Counted from the first letter of the stretch, positions 1 through 5,594 are shown. The stretch is 6,094 bases of DNA from Promethearchaeota archaeon (GCA_030615235.1 JAUWZR010000159.1:1-6094), one strand, 5' to 3'. Numbers and translations are program-made. The notes: generated by a model not told the origin, from the letters alone.

Positions 1-21
1 AATAACATTTTTTTCTGCCAT
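1..21 (-). CDS. Possible 5' end of a further gene, cut by the window edge
   Basis: An ATG at 21-19 opens a frame of seven codons (M-A-E-K-N-V-I) that runs off the left edge. It lies 32 bases after the stop of the DUF106/EMC3-like gene, on the same strand. No oligo-T tract separates the two, so they could be co-transcribed. No good Shine-Dalgarno site is visible before the ATG. Seven residues are too few to identify a product. The call rests on position and start codon only and could be chance. Confidence 0.35.
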
Positions 22-53
22 TTTAAATCAGATGAACTTTGTTTTTGATGTAA

Positions 54-692
54 TTATTTTTGTATTCGATCTTTCCATGAATTGCTATTAAGCTGCCTAT
101 TGCTATCCTCTTGCTCACCATCTGCGTCATCATCACGCGGGGTTCTATTAGGAATTGGTCTTGTTAACTGGAGATTACCTAGCTGAGATCCTGATTCCGG
201 CGAAAGCACGCCTAAAATTTCTTTTGATGCTTTTTTTCGCTTGTCTTCTTTACCAGTTAGTTTCCTATAAAGTCTTTTTATTCCATAGAGAATAAGACTA
301 AAACTGATAGAGAACAAGAAGTATACAGCAAACCAACCAGTACCAAGGAACAAAATTGGAAACGGAAGCAATCCTTCTGCGTAACTCGCGTAAATACCGC
401 CTATCAAAGCAAATAACCCTATGAAAATAAAGCATCTTACACAACAGGGGATCGTTTGCTTTTTCATCATTAATTTCGTTAATTCCATTGATTCTTGTTG
501 AAGTTCACGCATTTCTTGAGAGTTTCCTGTAAGTCTAGCGGTTTTCATTCGTTCTTGTAGGTTTCTTGATTTTTCTCTTATTTCTCTTGCAGCGTCCATG
601 TTTAAACCCATAACCCTATTGAGAATCTCGCTTAAACCAACCATTGCGAGAGTAATAAACATAATTTGGATAATAATTTCTACGTTAGTCAT
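54..692 (-). CDS. DUF106/EMC3-TMCO1-like membrane insertase-family protein
   Basis: This 212-residue protein has the layout of archaeal DUF106 (Ylp1) proteins, relatives of EMC3, TMCO1 and Get1 in the YidC/Oxa1 superfamily, which help insert membrane proteins. A first membrane helix (about 4-26) is followed by a charged coiled coil (about 32-78), a second helix (about 84-105) and a third (about 113-137). The third contains GWFAVYFLFSISFSLIL, resembling the family's G-W-x-x-Y-x-x-x-S-x-x-x-S pattern. Two features look unusual: a cysteine cluster, CCVRC, at 83-87 at the start of helix 2, and a polar, disordered-looking tail at about 145-212 that is basic first, then acidic (RDDDADGEQED). The ATG at 692 is six bases after GTGAT, a weak Shine-Dalgarno match. 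In many archaea this gene sits near secY; here its neighbours are unrelated small genes. Family assignment is fairly firm. Insertase activity is inferred from relatives. Confidence 0.82.
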   Translation of the reverse strand: MTNVEIIIQIMFITLAMVGLSEILNRVMGLNMDAAREIREKSRNLQERMKTARLTGNSQEMRELQQESMELTKLMMKKQTIPCCVRCFIFIGLFALIGGIYASYAEGLLPFPILFLGTGWFAVYFLFSISFSLILYGIKRLYRKLTGKEDKRKKASKEILGVLSPESGSQLGNLQLTRPIPNRTPRDDDADGEQEDSNRQLNSNSWKDRIQK

Positions 693-732
693 AAATATAT
701 CACTAAAAAGAGAAAAGTAAGATTAAAATTAA

Positions 733-740
733 ATTTTATT
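733..740 (-). promoter_or_regulatory. Weak TATA-box candidate for the DUF106/EMC3-like gene
   Basis: The minus strand reads AATAAAAT here, about 45 bases before the ATG at 692. That predicts transcription starting near 712 and a leader of about 20 bases. The surroundings are so AT-rich that a match of this quality could be chance. Confidence 0.3.
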
Positions 741-885
741 ATTGGTATCTACCATTTTCCAAAGGGATTTACATAACTAAAACTGGAAGCAGTATATTGA
801 GTTACTTGAACATTCTTATTATGTATTGTTGGATATAGTTAATGTATAATGATTTCCTAATCCCTGTAAATCCATCGTTACTTAC

Positions 886-908
886 AAAAATTCTTTGAAA
901 GAATTTTT
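886..908. repeat. Perfect 23-bp palindrome (11-bp arms, 1-base centre)
   Basis: The arm AAAAATTCTTT at 886-896 is exactly mirrored by AAAGAATTTTT at 898-908 around G897. In RNA it could fold as a 10-bp stem with a three-base loop. It adjoins the T8 tract that follows the zinc-ribbon gene. It may be part of that gene's 3' end or a protein-binding site. The arms are AT-rich, so stability is modest. Confidence 0.7.
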
Positions 909-916
909 AAAAAAAA
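909..916 (-). terminator. Oligo-T terminator after the zinc-ribbon gene
   Basis: Eight consecutive T on the minus strand start 18 bases after the stop codon at 935-937. A T-rich tract after the stop is the usual archaeal intrinsic terminator and needs no hairpin. Here the palindrome 886-908 lies just downstream and may add to the effect. Confidence 0.6.
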
Positions 917-934
917 TATTCTAGTTGTTCTGAT

Positions 935-1270
935 TTAGGCTTCGGTACCGCACTGGCGACATATATATTTCTTTGCAAAAATCTTCATTCCACCTTGCTG
1001 AAATAATACTTCAGATTTATCTTCTTCAGTGTTAAATGCTGTTCCTCCACATGCAGGACAAACTCTTCTTCCTTCAACGGGTGGTTTTTCTTTCGCTTTT
1101 TCCTCTTCCTCCTGTTTTTCAACAACAGCAGAAGGTTTTACATATTTATCCTCTGGTGGAGTTGTGATTTTAGCCGATTCTGCTTCTAAACTGCTTGTAC
1201 CTAAAATTTTATCAAGTTTTTCGTTAATTTTTCTAAGTAGACCTAAAACTTCTCTCTCGAATTCAGACAT
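935..1270 (-). CDS. Small protein with N-terminal helix and C-terminal zinc ribbon, function unknown
   Basis: I do not recognise a named family for this 111-residue protein. Three parts can be seen. Residues 1-24 form a charged amphipathic helix with leucines and isoleucines in heptad-like spacing (VLGLLRKINEKLDKIL), suited to a coiled coil or partner binding. Residues about 25-67 are a low-complexity linker rich in Glu, Lys and Pro. Residues 69-111 hold two cysteine pairs, CPACGG at 71-76 and CRQCG at 104-108, the pattern of a zinc ribbon with knuckles 29 residues apart. No catalytic residues are apparent, so an adaptor or nucleic-acid/protein-binding role is possible, but this is inference. 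The ATG at 1270 is supported by GAGGA at 1284-1280, nine bases upstream. It has its own T8 tract downstream and probably its own promoter, so it is likely a single-gene unit. Confidence 0.8.
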   Translation of the reverse strand: MSEFEREVLGLLRKINEKLDKILGTSSLEAESAKITTPPEDKYVKPSAVVEKQEEEEKAKEKPPVEGRRVCPACGGTAFNTEEDKSEVLFQQGGMKIFAKKYICRQCGTEA

Positions 1271-1310
1271 TTTAATTTTTCCTCATTCTTTATTATCTGG
1301 ATATAATACA

Positions 1311-1319
1311 ATTTATTAA
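1311..1319 (-). promoter_or_regulatory. Weak TATA-box candidate for the zinc-ribbon gene
   Basis: The minus strand reads TTAATAAAT. A start about 25 bases on would fall near 1290, giving a leader of about 20 bases that still includes the GAGGA ribosome site at 1284-1280. TATTATAT at 1308-1301 is a closer TATA match but would place the start inside or after the ribosome site. Confidence 0.3.
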
Positions 1320-1338
1320 TTGATCTAAGTGAGATAAT

Positions 1339-1356
1339 AAAAATTTATGTAAAAAA
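1339..1356 (-). terminator. Paired oligo-T tracts after the two-helix membrane protein gene
   Basis: On the minus strand, T6 at 1356-1351 and T5 at 1343-1339 lie about 53 to 70 bases after the stop codon at 1409-1411. Tandem T tracts fit archaeal termination, and the promoter candidate of the next gene comes right after. The distance and general AT-richness keep this moderate. Confidence 0.4.
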
Positions 1357-1408
1357 CAGAAATTCAGATTGCTTTTATAGAGCGTTAAAATTGAAGGTTA
1401 TAAAATTG

Positions 1409-1693
1409 CTATACGATAGGTGCTCTTAACTTCTCTTTTGGAATTGCATCAGGGTCAAAATTCTTTTCTCGGTAATAAGTATAGATACCTAATCCTATTG
1501 TGAATAAAGCTATTGCAAAATAACCAATCCAAAAAAAAAGGCCTATTGTGAAGTTTACAGGGTATAATATTCCTTTTTGTTGTGTAAAAACGAAAATGCC
1601 AATAAGAGCTGTTATTGCGCATACAATACCGCAAATGCAGTCAAAATATATTGCGATTCTCACATTTCTAATTCTTTTTTGTTCAAAATGCAT
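1409..1693 (-). CDS. Small membrane protein with two predicted helices, function unknown
   Basis: This 94-residue protein is not one I can name. A short basic N-terminus (KRIRNVR) precedes a first hydrophobic helix at about 12-36. A loop with KGILYPVN leads to a second helix at about 47-72, and a charged C-terminal tail follows (YYREKNFDPDAIPKEKLRAP). By the positive-inside rule, the Arg/Lys at both ends place both termini in the cytoplasm with a short outside loop. The first helix has three cysteines within seven residues (C19, C21, C25), unusual for a plain membrane span. The ATG at 1693 is preceded by only a weak GAG, but a TATA-like box lies about 55 bases upstream and predicts a leader of about 30 bases. 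It appears to be a single-gene unit. Coding is supported by coherent membrane topology rather than homology. Confidence 0.7.
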   Translation of the reverse strand: MHFEQKRIRNVRIAIYFDCICGIVCAITALIGIFVFTQQKGILYPVNFTIGLFFWIGYFAIALFTIGLGIYTYYREKNFDPDAIPKEKLRAPIV

Positions 1694-1743
1694 AATTTGC
1701 TCGTTTTTTAGATTAGATACTAGTTAAATAATTTAAGAATATT

Positions 1744-1751
1744 AATATAAA
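1744..1751 (-). promoter_or_regulatory. TATA box for the two-helix membrane protein gene
   Basis: The minus strand reads TTTATATT in the context AAATTTATATTAAT, close to the archaeal consensus. It predicts transcription near 1723 and a leader of about 30 bases before the ATG at 1693. The T7 tract ending the previous gene (1780-1774) is just upstream, so the two units are neatly separated. Confidence 0.5.
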
Positions 1752-1773
1752 TTTATCATAAAGCAAAATGGAT

Positions 1774-1780
1774 AAAAAAA
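1774..1780 (-). terminator. Oligo-T terminator after the phosphatase gene
   Basis: Seven T in a row on the minus strand, about 50 bases after the stop codon at 1831-1833 and just before the next gene's TATA box. This fits an archaeal T-tract terminator. Confidence 0.5.
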
Positions 1781-1830
1781 GGTTAGATAATATGATTTCA
1801 AAGTAAAGATTTATTACTAAAACATTAAAA

Positions 1831-2280
1831 TTATCTTCTAAAGCCTTCTATAGACTCAAAATAATCGAGAATTGATTCTTTTATCTCAACAGCAGGAAAT
1901 ACTAACCTCGATTTGTTAACATACTCTAAAGCATTGATCCAGCTCCAATTTGGATTATTCTTTAGAAGCCAAGCTATAATTATTCCTCCACTTCGCGAAA
2001 TACCCATTGCGCAATGAACTAATACCTTTCCATGTTCAATGTTATTATCTATAAATTCTAAAATCTCAGCAATGTAGCTATGTGGAGGGTACCACTCGTC
2101 GGGGAATCCTTTAAAGAGGTAAATAAATCCTTGATCTGTAGGATCATAGTGATTATTTTCCATTAAATTCACAATAGCAGTAATACCTATATCTTTAAAT
2201 TTCTCAAAGTTCAACCTTGGCCAATATGCACCTATGTATAAGTTTTCATGCACCTTGTATATTTGATCTAGTTCTACCAT
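1831..2280 (-). CDS. Dual-specificity-type protein phosphatase (cysteine-based)
   Basis: The 149-residue length suits a compact dual-specificity phosphatase domain with no extra domain. These enzymes remove phosphate from Tyr and Ser/Thr side chains, and some act on lipids or RNA caps. The signature loop reads VHCAMGISRSG at 88-98 and matches H-C-x5-R-S: Cys90 would be the nucleophile, Arg96 would bind phosphate and Ser97 would help release it. An aspartate in FPDEWYPP (Asp61) is placed to be the general acid. The N-terminus (IYKVHENLYIGAYWP, then ITAIVNLMENN) matches the opening strands of the family. No signal peptide or membrane segment is seen, so it should be cytoplasmic. The ATG at 2280 follows AGGA at 2289-2286 by five bases and a TATA box by about 47, supporting its own promoter. 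No kinase or substrate gene is adjacent. Fold and catalysis are firm; the substrate is unknown. Confidence 0.9.
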   Translation of the reverse strand: MVELDQIYKVHENLYIGAYWPRLNFEKFKDIGITAIVNLMENNHYDPTDQGFIYLFKGFPDEWYPPHSYIAEILEFIDNNIEHGKVLVHCAMGISRSGGIIIAWLLKNNPNWSWINALEYVNKSRLVFPAVEIKESILDYFESIEGFRR

Positions 2281-2323
2281 ATATATCCTAAGGTCCTCTA
2301 TGTGTTTATTAAGATTAAATAAG

Positions 2324-2331
2324 ATTTATAT
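2324..2331 (-). promoter_or_regulatory. TATA box for the phosphatase gene
   Basis: The minus strand reads ATATAAAT within CGATATAAATC. It predicts transcription near 2302 and a leader of about 22 bases to the ATG at 2280. It lies between the end of the redox operon and the phosphatase, so the latter can be transcribed separately. Confidence 0.5.
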
Positions 2332-2385
2332 CGTTCATTTAATCAAGGTTTTTTTATAAATTAATATTATAAAGGAATAGATCAC

Positions 2386-2766
2386 TTATTTTTTAGCTAA
2401 ATCTCTGCTAGCTATAATATTTGAATCTAATTCGAGGATATTTTCGATCAAGATATCTCCCATTTTTACTGGGGGCTTTACCACAGTTTTAGCAATCTCG
2501 ATTAAAACTTCGAATAATTTTTCTTTGAAAATAGGCTTATCCGTTCTTACAGGAATCAAGGGTAAAAATCCATCCTCCACTCTAATGGTAGTTGTAAGGA
2601 TCCTTTTGGGCTCATAAAATTCCTGTTCTGCGTATTCCAATCCTCTTTTACAGGTATATCCTTCAAATATTATATCGGAACCCTTTGAAATTGCTTGTAT
2701 TTGGCAACCCGTAGGACATACTATGCACCTTATTACTTTTACTACGCTCACACTACTTTCACTCAT
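2386..2766 (-). CDS. DUF1667 four-cysteine protein, third gene of the redox operon
   Basis: This 126-residue protein matches the DUF1667 family, whose genes usually accompany a GlpA-like dehydrogenase and an FAD/NAD oxidoreductase, as here. The N-terminal part carries CIVCPTGC (C14, C17, C21) and a fourth cysteine in YTCKRGLEYAEQE (C39). That C-x2-C-P-x-G-C plus distant C pattern suits a metal or iron-sulfur site. The rest includes the conserved-looking PKRILTTTIRV and LPLIPVRTDKPI stretches. There is no membrane segment, so it is probably a cytoplasmic partner subunit. The ATG at 2766 is eight bases after AGGTGA (2780-2775), and the gap to the previous gene is 21 bases. The biochemical role of DUF1667 is not known to me as settled. 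An electron-transfer or assembly role in the complex is inference. No clear T tract follows its stop. Confidence 0.88.
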   Translation of the reverse strand: MSESSVSVVKVIRCIVCPTGCQIQAISKGSDIIFEGYTCKRGLEYAEQEFYEPKRILTTTIRVEDGFLPLIPVRTDKPIFKEKLFEVLIEIAKTVVKPPVKMGDILIENILELDSNIIASRDLAKK

Positions 2767-2774
2767 TATTTAAC

Positions 2775-2780
2775 TCACCT
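2775..2780 (-). promoter_or_regulatory. Ribosome binding site of the DUF1667 gene
   Basis: AGGTGA on the minus strand, eight bases before the ATG at 2766, matches the archaeal Shine-Dalgarno consensus and fixes that start. Confidence 0.65.
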
Positions 2781-2787
2781 ATGATTT

Positions 2788-4086
2788 TTAATCCTCCTCA
2801 ATTAATACCTCTGGTCGAGGAATCACATCAATTGTTATCGATTTGCAATCCGGGTTTATACCAGACTCTTCTAGGTTTATGTTCAATTCAAGCATTTCAC
2901 TTGGAATGACATAAAATTTATTTTTTTTGTAGATTATTTTTTGTAGATTATCTTTAAATTGAATAAGAACCCTTCTATCGGGATGTCTAACTCTGAATGT
3001 AAAAATTATTTCTTCTGATAAATTTCGTTTATTGATAATATCAGGTTTAACATAATTTACATTTTCGCCAGGGACACACTTGATTATTTCCTTCTTCATT
3101 AAATCTTTACCATACCTCGAGTTGATATATTCTATTACGTTTTTTCCAGCTCGTTTAGCCTCAGCAGTTACCAAATCCACTAAATCGTGAACTTGTAAAA
3201 CATTCCCACAAGCAAATATTCCATCTATAGTAGTTTCTAAATTTTCGTCAACAAGTGGACCACCGTTTTTCGATAATTCCGCTCCAGCTTCTAGTGTTAG
3301 TTCGTTTTCAGGGATTAAGCCTACAGATAGTAGTAGCGTATCGCACTCAATAAATTTATCTGAACCTATTATCCGATCAAAATTCCTACCTACTTTAGAC
3401 ACAGTTACTCCTTTAATACGTTCACGTCCATGTATTTTGGTAACTGTATAACTAGTGATAAGGGGGATATCGTAATCTTCCAAACACTGGACTTGATTTC
3501 GAAGCAAACCGCTAACATACGGTTGTATTTCAACTACGGCCTTTACTTTGCAGCCTTCCCATGTCAATCTTCGAGCCATTATCATTCCAATATCTCCACT
3601 TCCAAGGATTACATAGGTATTTCCCGGTAGATACCCCTCAATATTAACGAATCTTTGAGCCTGTCCAGCTGTATAGATGCCTGCAGGGCGAAAACCAGGT
3701 ATGTTTATAGCTCCTCTAGTTTTTTCACGACAACCCATAGCCAAAATAATCGCTTTTGCTTCAATTTCAATTAAACCTTCGTTTCTATTAACGGCATAGA
3801 CCAATTTTTCTTTTGTAATTTCAATTACCATAGAATCCAATAAAAAAGGGATTTTTAATTCTTTTACTTGGTTTATGAATCTTTGAGCATATTCAGGACC
3901 AGTTAATTCTTCTTCAAATTCTTTTAATCCAAATCCATTGTGAATACATTGTAATGTTATCCCACCTAACTCTTTATCCCTTTCAATGATCAATACTTCA
4001 AGATCAGCCTTTTTTACTTCTATAGCTGCTGCTAATCCACCAGCTCCGGCTCCAATAACAACCACATCAGATTTGTATTTTTTCAC
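2788..4086 (-). CDS. FAD- and NAD(P)-binding oxidoreductase partnering the GlpA-like dehydrogenase
   Basis: This 432-residue flavoprotein has the pyridine-nucleotide-disulfide-oxidoreductase fold. The N-terminal FAD site shows VVVIGAGAGG (8-17) with Glu35 at the end of the next strand. The second Rossmann motif, VILGSGDIG (159-167), should bind NAD(P). GIFACGNVLQVHDLVD (289-304) is the second FAD contact. Family-typical stretches include LQCIHNGFG (45-53, with Cys47), MGCREKTRGA (117-126) and TAGQAQRFVN (139-148). A C-terminal domain of about 100 residues (330-432) completes it. There is no membrane helix. The start is GTG at 4086, nine bases after a strong AAGGAGGT (4102-4095) and overlapping the previous stop by 4 bases (GTGA), so translation is probably coupled. 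Relatives sit beside GlpA-like and DUF1667 genes, for example in Thermotoga and clostridia. It would shuttle electrons between its partner and NAD(P). Which nucleotide, and in which direction, cannot be read from the sequence. Confidence 0.9.
   Translation of the reverse strand: MKKYKSDVVVIGAGAGGLAAAIEVKKADLEVLIIERDKELGGITLQCIHNGFGLKEFEEELTGPEYAQRFINQVKELKIPFLLDSMVIEITKEKLVYAVNRNEGLIEIEAKAIILAMGCREKTRGAINIPGFRPAGIYTAGQAQRFVNIEGYLPGNTYVILGSGDIGMIMARRLTWEGCKVKAVVEIQPYVSGLLRNQVQCLEDYDIPLITSYTVTKIHGRERIKGVTVSKVGRNFDRIIGSDKFIECDTLLLSVGLIPENELTLEAGAELSKNGGPLVDENLETTIDGIFACGNVLQVHDLVDLVTAEAKRAGKNVIEYINSRYGKDLMKKEIIKCVPGENVNYVKPDIINKRNLSEEIIFTFRVRHPDRRVLIQFKDNLQKIIYKKNKFYVIPSEMLELNINLEESGINPDCKSITIDVIPRPEVLIEED
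2923..2951. repeat. Tandem 14-bp repeat inside the FAD/NAD(P) oxidoreductase gene
   Basis: On the plus strand the unit TTTTTTGTAGATTA occurs twice with a period of 14 bases, next to a T8 run at 2921-2928. It encodes about residues 379-388 (DNLQKIIYKK). The period is not a multiple of three, yet the frame reads on into family-like sequence, so the gene looks intact. Confidence 0.7.
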
Positions 4087-5552
4087 TCTTTATTACCTCC
4101 TTCTACACTTTGAAGAGCAATTTCTTTTGTTTTTGCTACAAGAAAATTAGTTTCTTCGCCCATTTTCACTACATCTTCATAGGGAATATTCAATTCTCTT
4201 GAAAGAATCTCGATTAGTCTTGGTCTACAAAAACCACCTTGACATCTTCCCATTCCGGGTCGACATCTAAATTTTATTCCGTCTAACGTTGTTGCTCCAA
4301 CGGGAGAATGGATAGCGTCTATTATTTCTCGTTCTGGAATTGTCTCACAACGACATATAATTCTTCCCCATGTGGGATCTTCTTTTATTTTGATATCTAA
4401 TTCAATTTTACTGAAATCTTTGAATCTCTCTGGTTTTGGTCGAATTGGGTTGTAGTCCTCCTTAACCGTCATATTTGCCCCTAATAACTCTAAAAATTCA
4501 ATAACTCGCTTTGCAATGGCATAACATGAAGATAATCCTGGAGATAAAATACCAACTACATTAATAAATCCATAAACATCTGTATTATCAATAACAAAAT
4601 CGTATGTATCTGGAACTGCCCTTAGTCCAGCAAAATTCCTAATAGAGGCTCTCACTGGTAAATTTGGTACCAAATTTCTTCCACTTTCTAAAATTTCTTT
4701 TAGTCCTGCTTCAGTAGTTGATATGTCTTTTTTATCGGTAATATTGTGTGCGTTAGGTCCAACAAATGTATTTCCACTAACGGTCGGGCATATTAAAATA
4801 CCTTTAGAGACTTTTGTTGGAGTCGGAAATAATATTTTGTTTAAATGCATAGCGTTTCTATCAAAAATAATATATTCGCCTTTTCTTGGCATGATTTTGA
4901 AGTAGTCTAAACCAACCATTTTTGATATCTTCGCCCCATAAACTCCCGCTGCATTAATCACATTATTTGCTTTAAATTCTTTATCCTTAGTTTTAATCAC
5001 AAAAGTGTAATTCTGGTGATTTATTCTTCTTACCTTTTGATTTCGAAAGAATTTTACGCCATTCATAGCAGCATTCTCAGCTAGCGCGTAAGTCATTCCA
5101 TAAGGGCTTACAATTCCGGCAGTTGGAGCGTGTAACACACCTACAACATCGTCTGTTATATTTGGTTCCATATATTTTATTTTTTTCTTATCTAAGATTA
5201 CTTCTAACCCCGGAATTCCATCTTGTGTACCTTGTTTCCTCTGTTCTTCTAATTTTACAATTTGGTTATCTTCTAAGGCGACCACAAAAGAACCAATTCT
5301 TTGAAACGAAAAATTTAATTCTTCAAAGGCTTGAGTATATAATTTATTTCCTTCAATACACATATCTCGCTTTACATATTCTCTTGGGGAAGCAAAACCT
5401 GCGTGAACTACACCAGAATTTGCTTTAGTAGTACCTGATGCTATATCAGCTTCTTTTTCCAGTAAAGCTATTTTTAGATCGTATTTTGAAAGATTTCGCG
5501 CGATACAACAACCAGTTACCCCACCTCCTATAATAATTACATCGTAGATCAA
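4083..5552 (-). CDS. GlpA/LhgO-like FAD dehydrogenase with C-terminal BFD-type [2Fe-2S] domain
   Basis: This 489-residue protein joins an FAD-dependent DAO-fold dehydrogenase to an iron-sulfur domain, as in GlpA of anaerobic glycerol-3-phosphate dehydrogenase. The FAD Rossmann motif is IIGGGVTGCCIARNL (7-21) with Glu32. ASGTTKANSGVVHAG (38-52) is a family signature. NFAGLRAVPDTYDFVI (306-321) and GILSPGLSSCYAIA (334-347) form the substrate and flavin side of the C-terminal half. The BFD-like domain spans about 398-450, with C400 and C402 (CRC) plus C437 and C442 (CQGGFC) as likely cluster ligands; C430 is an extra cysteine. There is no membrane helix. The start is TTG at 5552, seven bases after GAGGT (5564-5560), and it places the Rossmann fold at the usual distance from the N-terminus. 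First gene of a three-gene operon. Glycerol 3-phosphate is the likeliest substrate, but L-2-hydroxyglutarate or another 2-hydroxy acid cannot be excluded, so I give no symbol. Confidence 0.9.
   Translation of the reverse strand: MIYDVIIIGGGVTGCCIARNLSKYDLKIALLEKEADIASGTTKANSGVVHAGFASPREYVKRDMCIEGNKLYTQAFEELNFSFQRIGSFVVALEDNQIVKLEEQRKQGTQDGIPGLEVILDKKKIKYMEPNITDDVVGVLHAPTAGIVSPYGMTYALAENAAMNGVKFFRNQKVRRINHQNYTFVIKTKDKEFKANNVINAAGVYGAKISKMVGLDYFKIMPRKGEYIIFDRNAMHLNKILFPTPTKVSKGILICPTVSGNTFVGPNAHNITDKKDISTTEAGLKEILESGRNLVPNLPVRASIRNFAGLRAVPDTYDFVIDNTDVYGFINVVGILSPGLSSCYAIAKRVIEFLELLGANMTVKEDYNPIRPKPERFKDFSKIELDIKIKEDPTWGRIICRCETIPEREIIDAIHSPVGATTLDGIKFRCRPGMGRCQGGFCRPRLIEILSRELNIPYEDVVKMGEETNFLVAKTKEIALQSVEGGNKE
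4095..4102 (-). promoter_or_regulatory. Strong ribosome binding site inside the GlpA-like gene
   Basis: AAGGAGGT, a full match to the Shine-Dalgarno consensus, lies in the last codons of the dehydrogenase, nine bases before the GTG start at 4086. It decides the start of the second gene and supports coupled translation. Confidence 0.85.
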
Positions 5553-5559
5553 AGGGTAT

Positions 5560-5564
5560 ACCTC
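5560..5564 (-). promoter_or_regulatory. Ribosome binding site supporting the TTG start of the GlpA-like gene
   Basis: GAGGT on the minus strand ends seven bases before TTG at 5552. No in-frame ATG is available before the FAD-binding motif, so this site decides the start. Confidence 0.7.
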
Positions 5565-5594
5565 GTTAATTTTAAAGAGTAAATTAAAAAGCTT

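Noticed and set aside
765..873. Distant inverted match GGATTTACA/TGTAAATCC as a structured RNA or attachment site
   Set aside because: Only 9 bp with a 91-base spacer and no other supporting structure.
1029..1319. Open frame on the plus strand opposite the zinc-ribbon gene
   Set aside because: It is antisense to a frame with two clear cysteine knuckles and a good ribosome site. Its translation is a Ser/Phe/Leu-rich mirror of a Glu/Lys-rich protein with no motif.
2349..2373. T7 run and an AT-only inverted repeat (TTTATAA/TTATAAA) after the redox operon, as a terminator
   Set aside because: The T run is on the plus strand while all genes are on the minus strand, and the 7-bp arms contain only A and T, so chance is likely. 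No clear terminator for the operon was found.
3430..3630. Open frame on the plus strand inside the FAD/NAD(P) oxidoreductase gene
   Set aside because: It lies wholly antisense to a well-conserved flavoprotein, covering its second Rossmann motif, and shows no domain of its own.
4723..4905. Open frame on the plus strand inside the GlpA-like gene
   Set aside because: Short, antisense to conserved coding sequence, with no recognisable motif.
5123..5428. Open frame on the plus strand with a hydrophobic, membrane-like translation
   Set aside because: Hydrophobicity arises as the mirror of charged codons on the coding strand, and it is fully antisense to the FAD-binding part of the GlpA-like gene.
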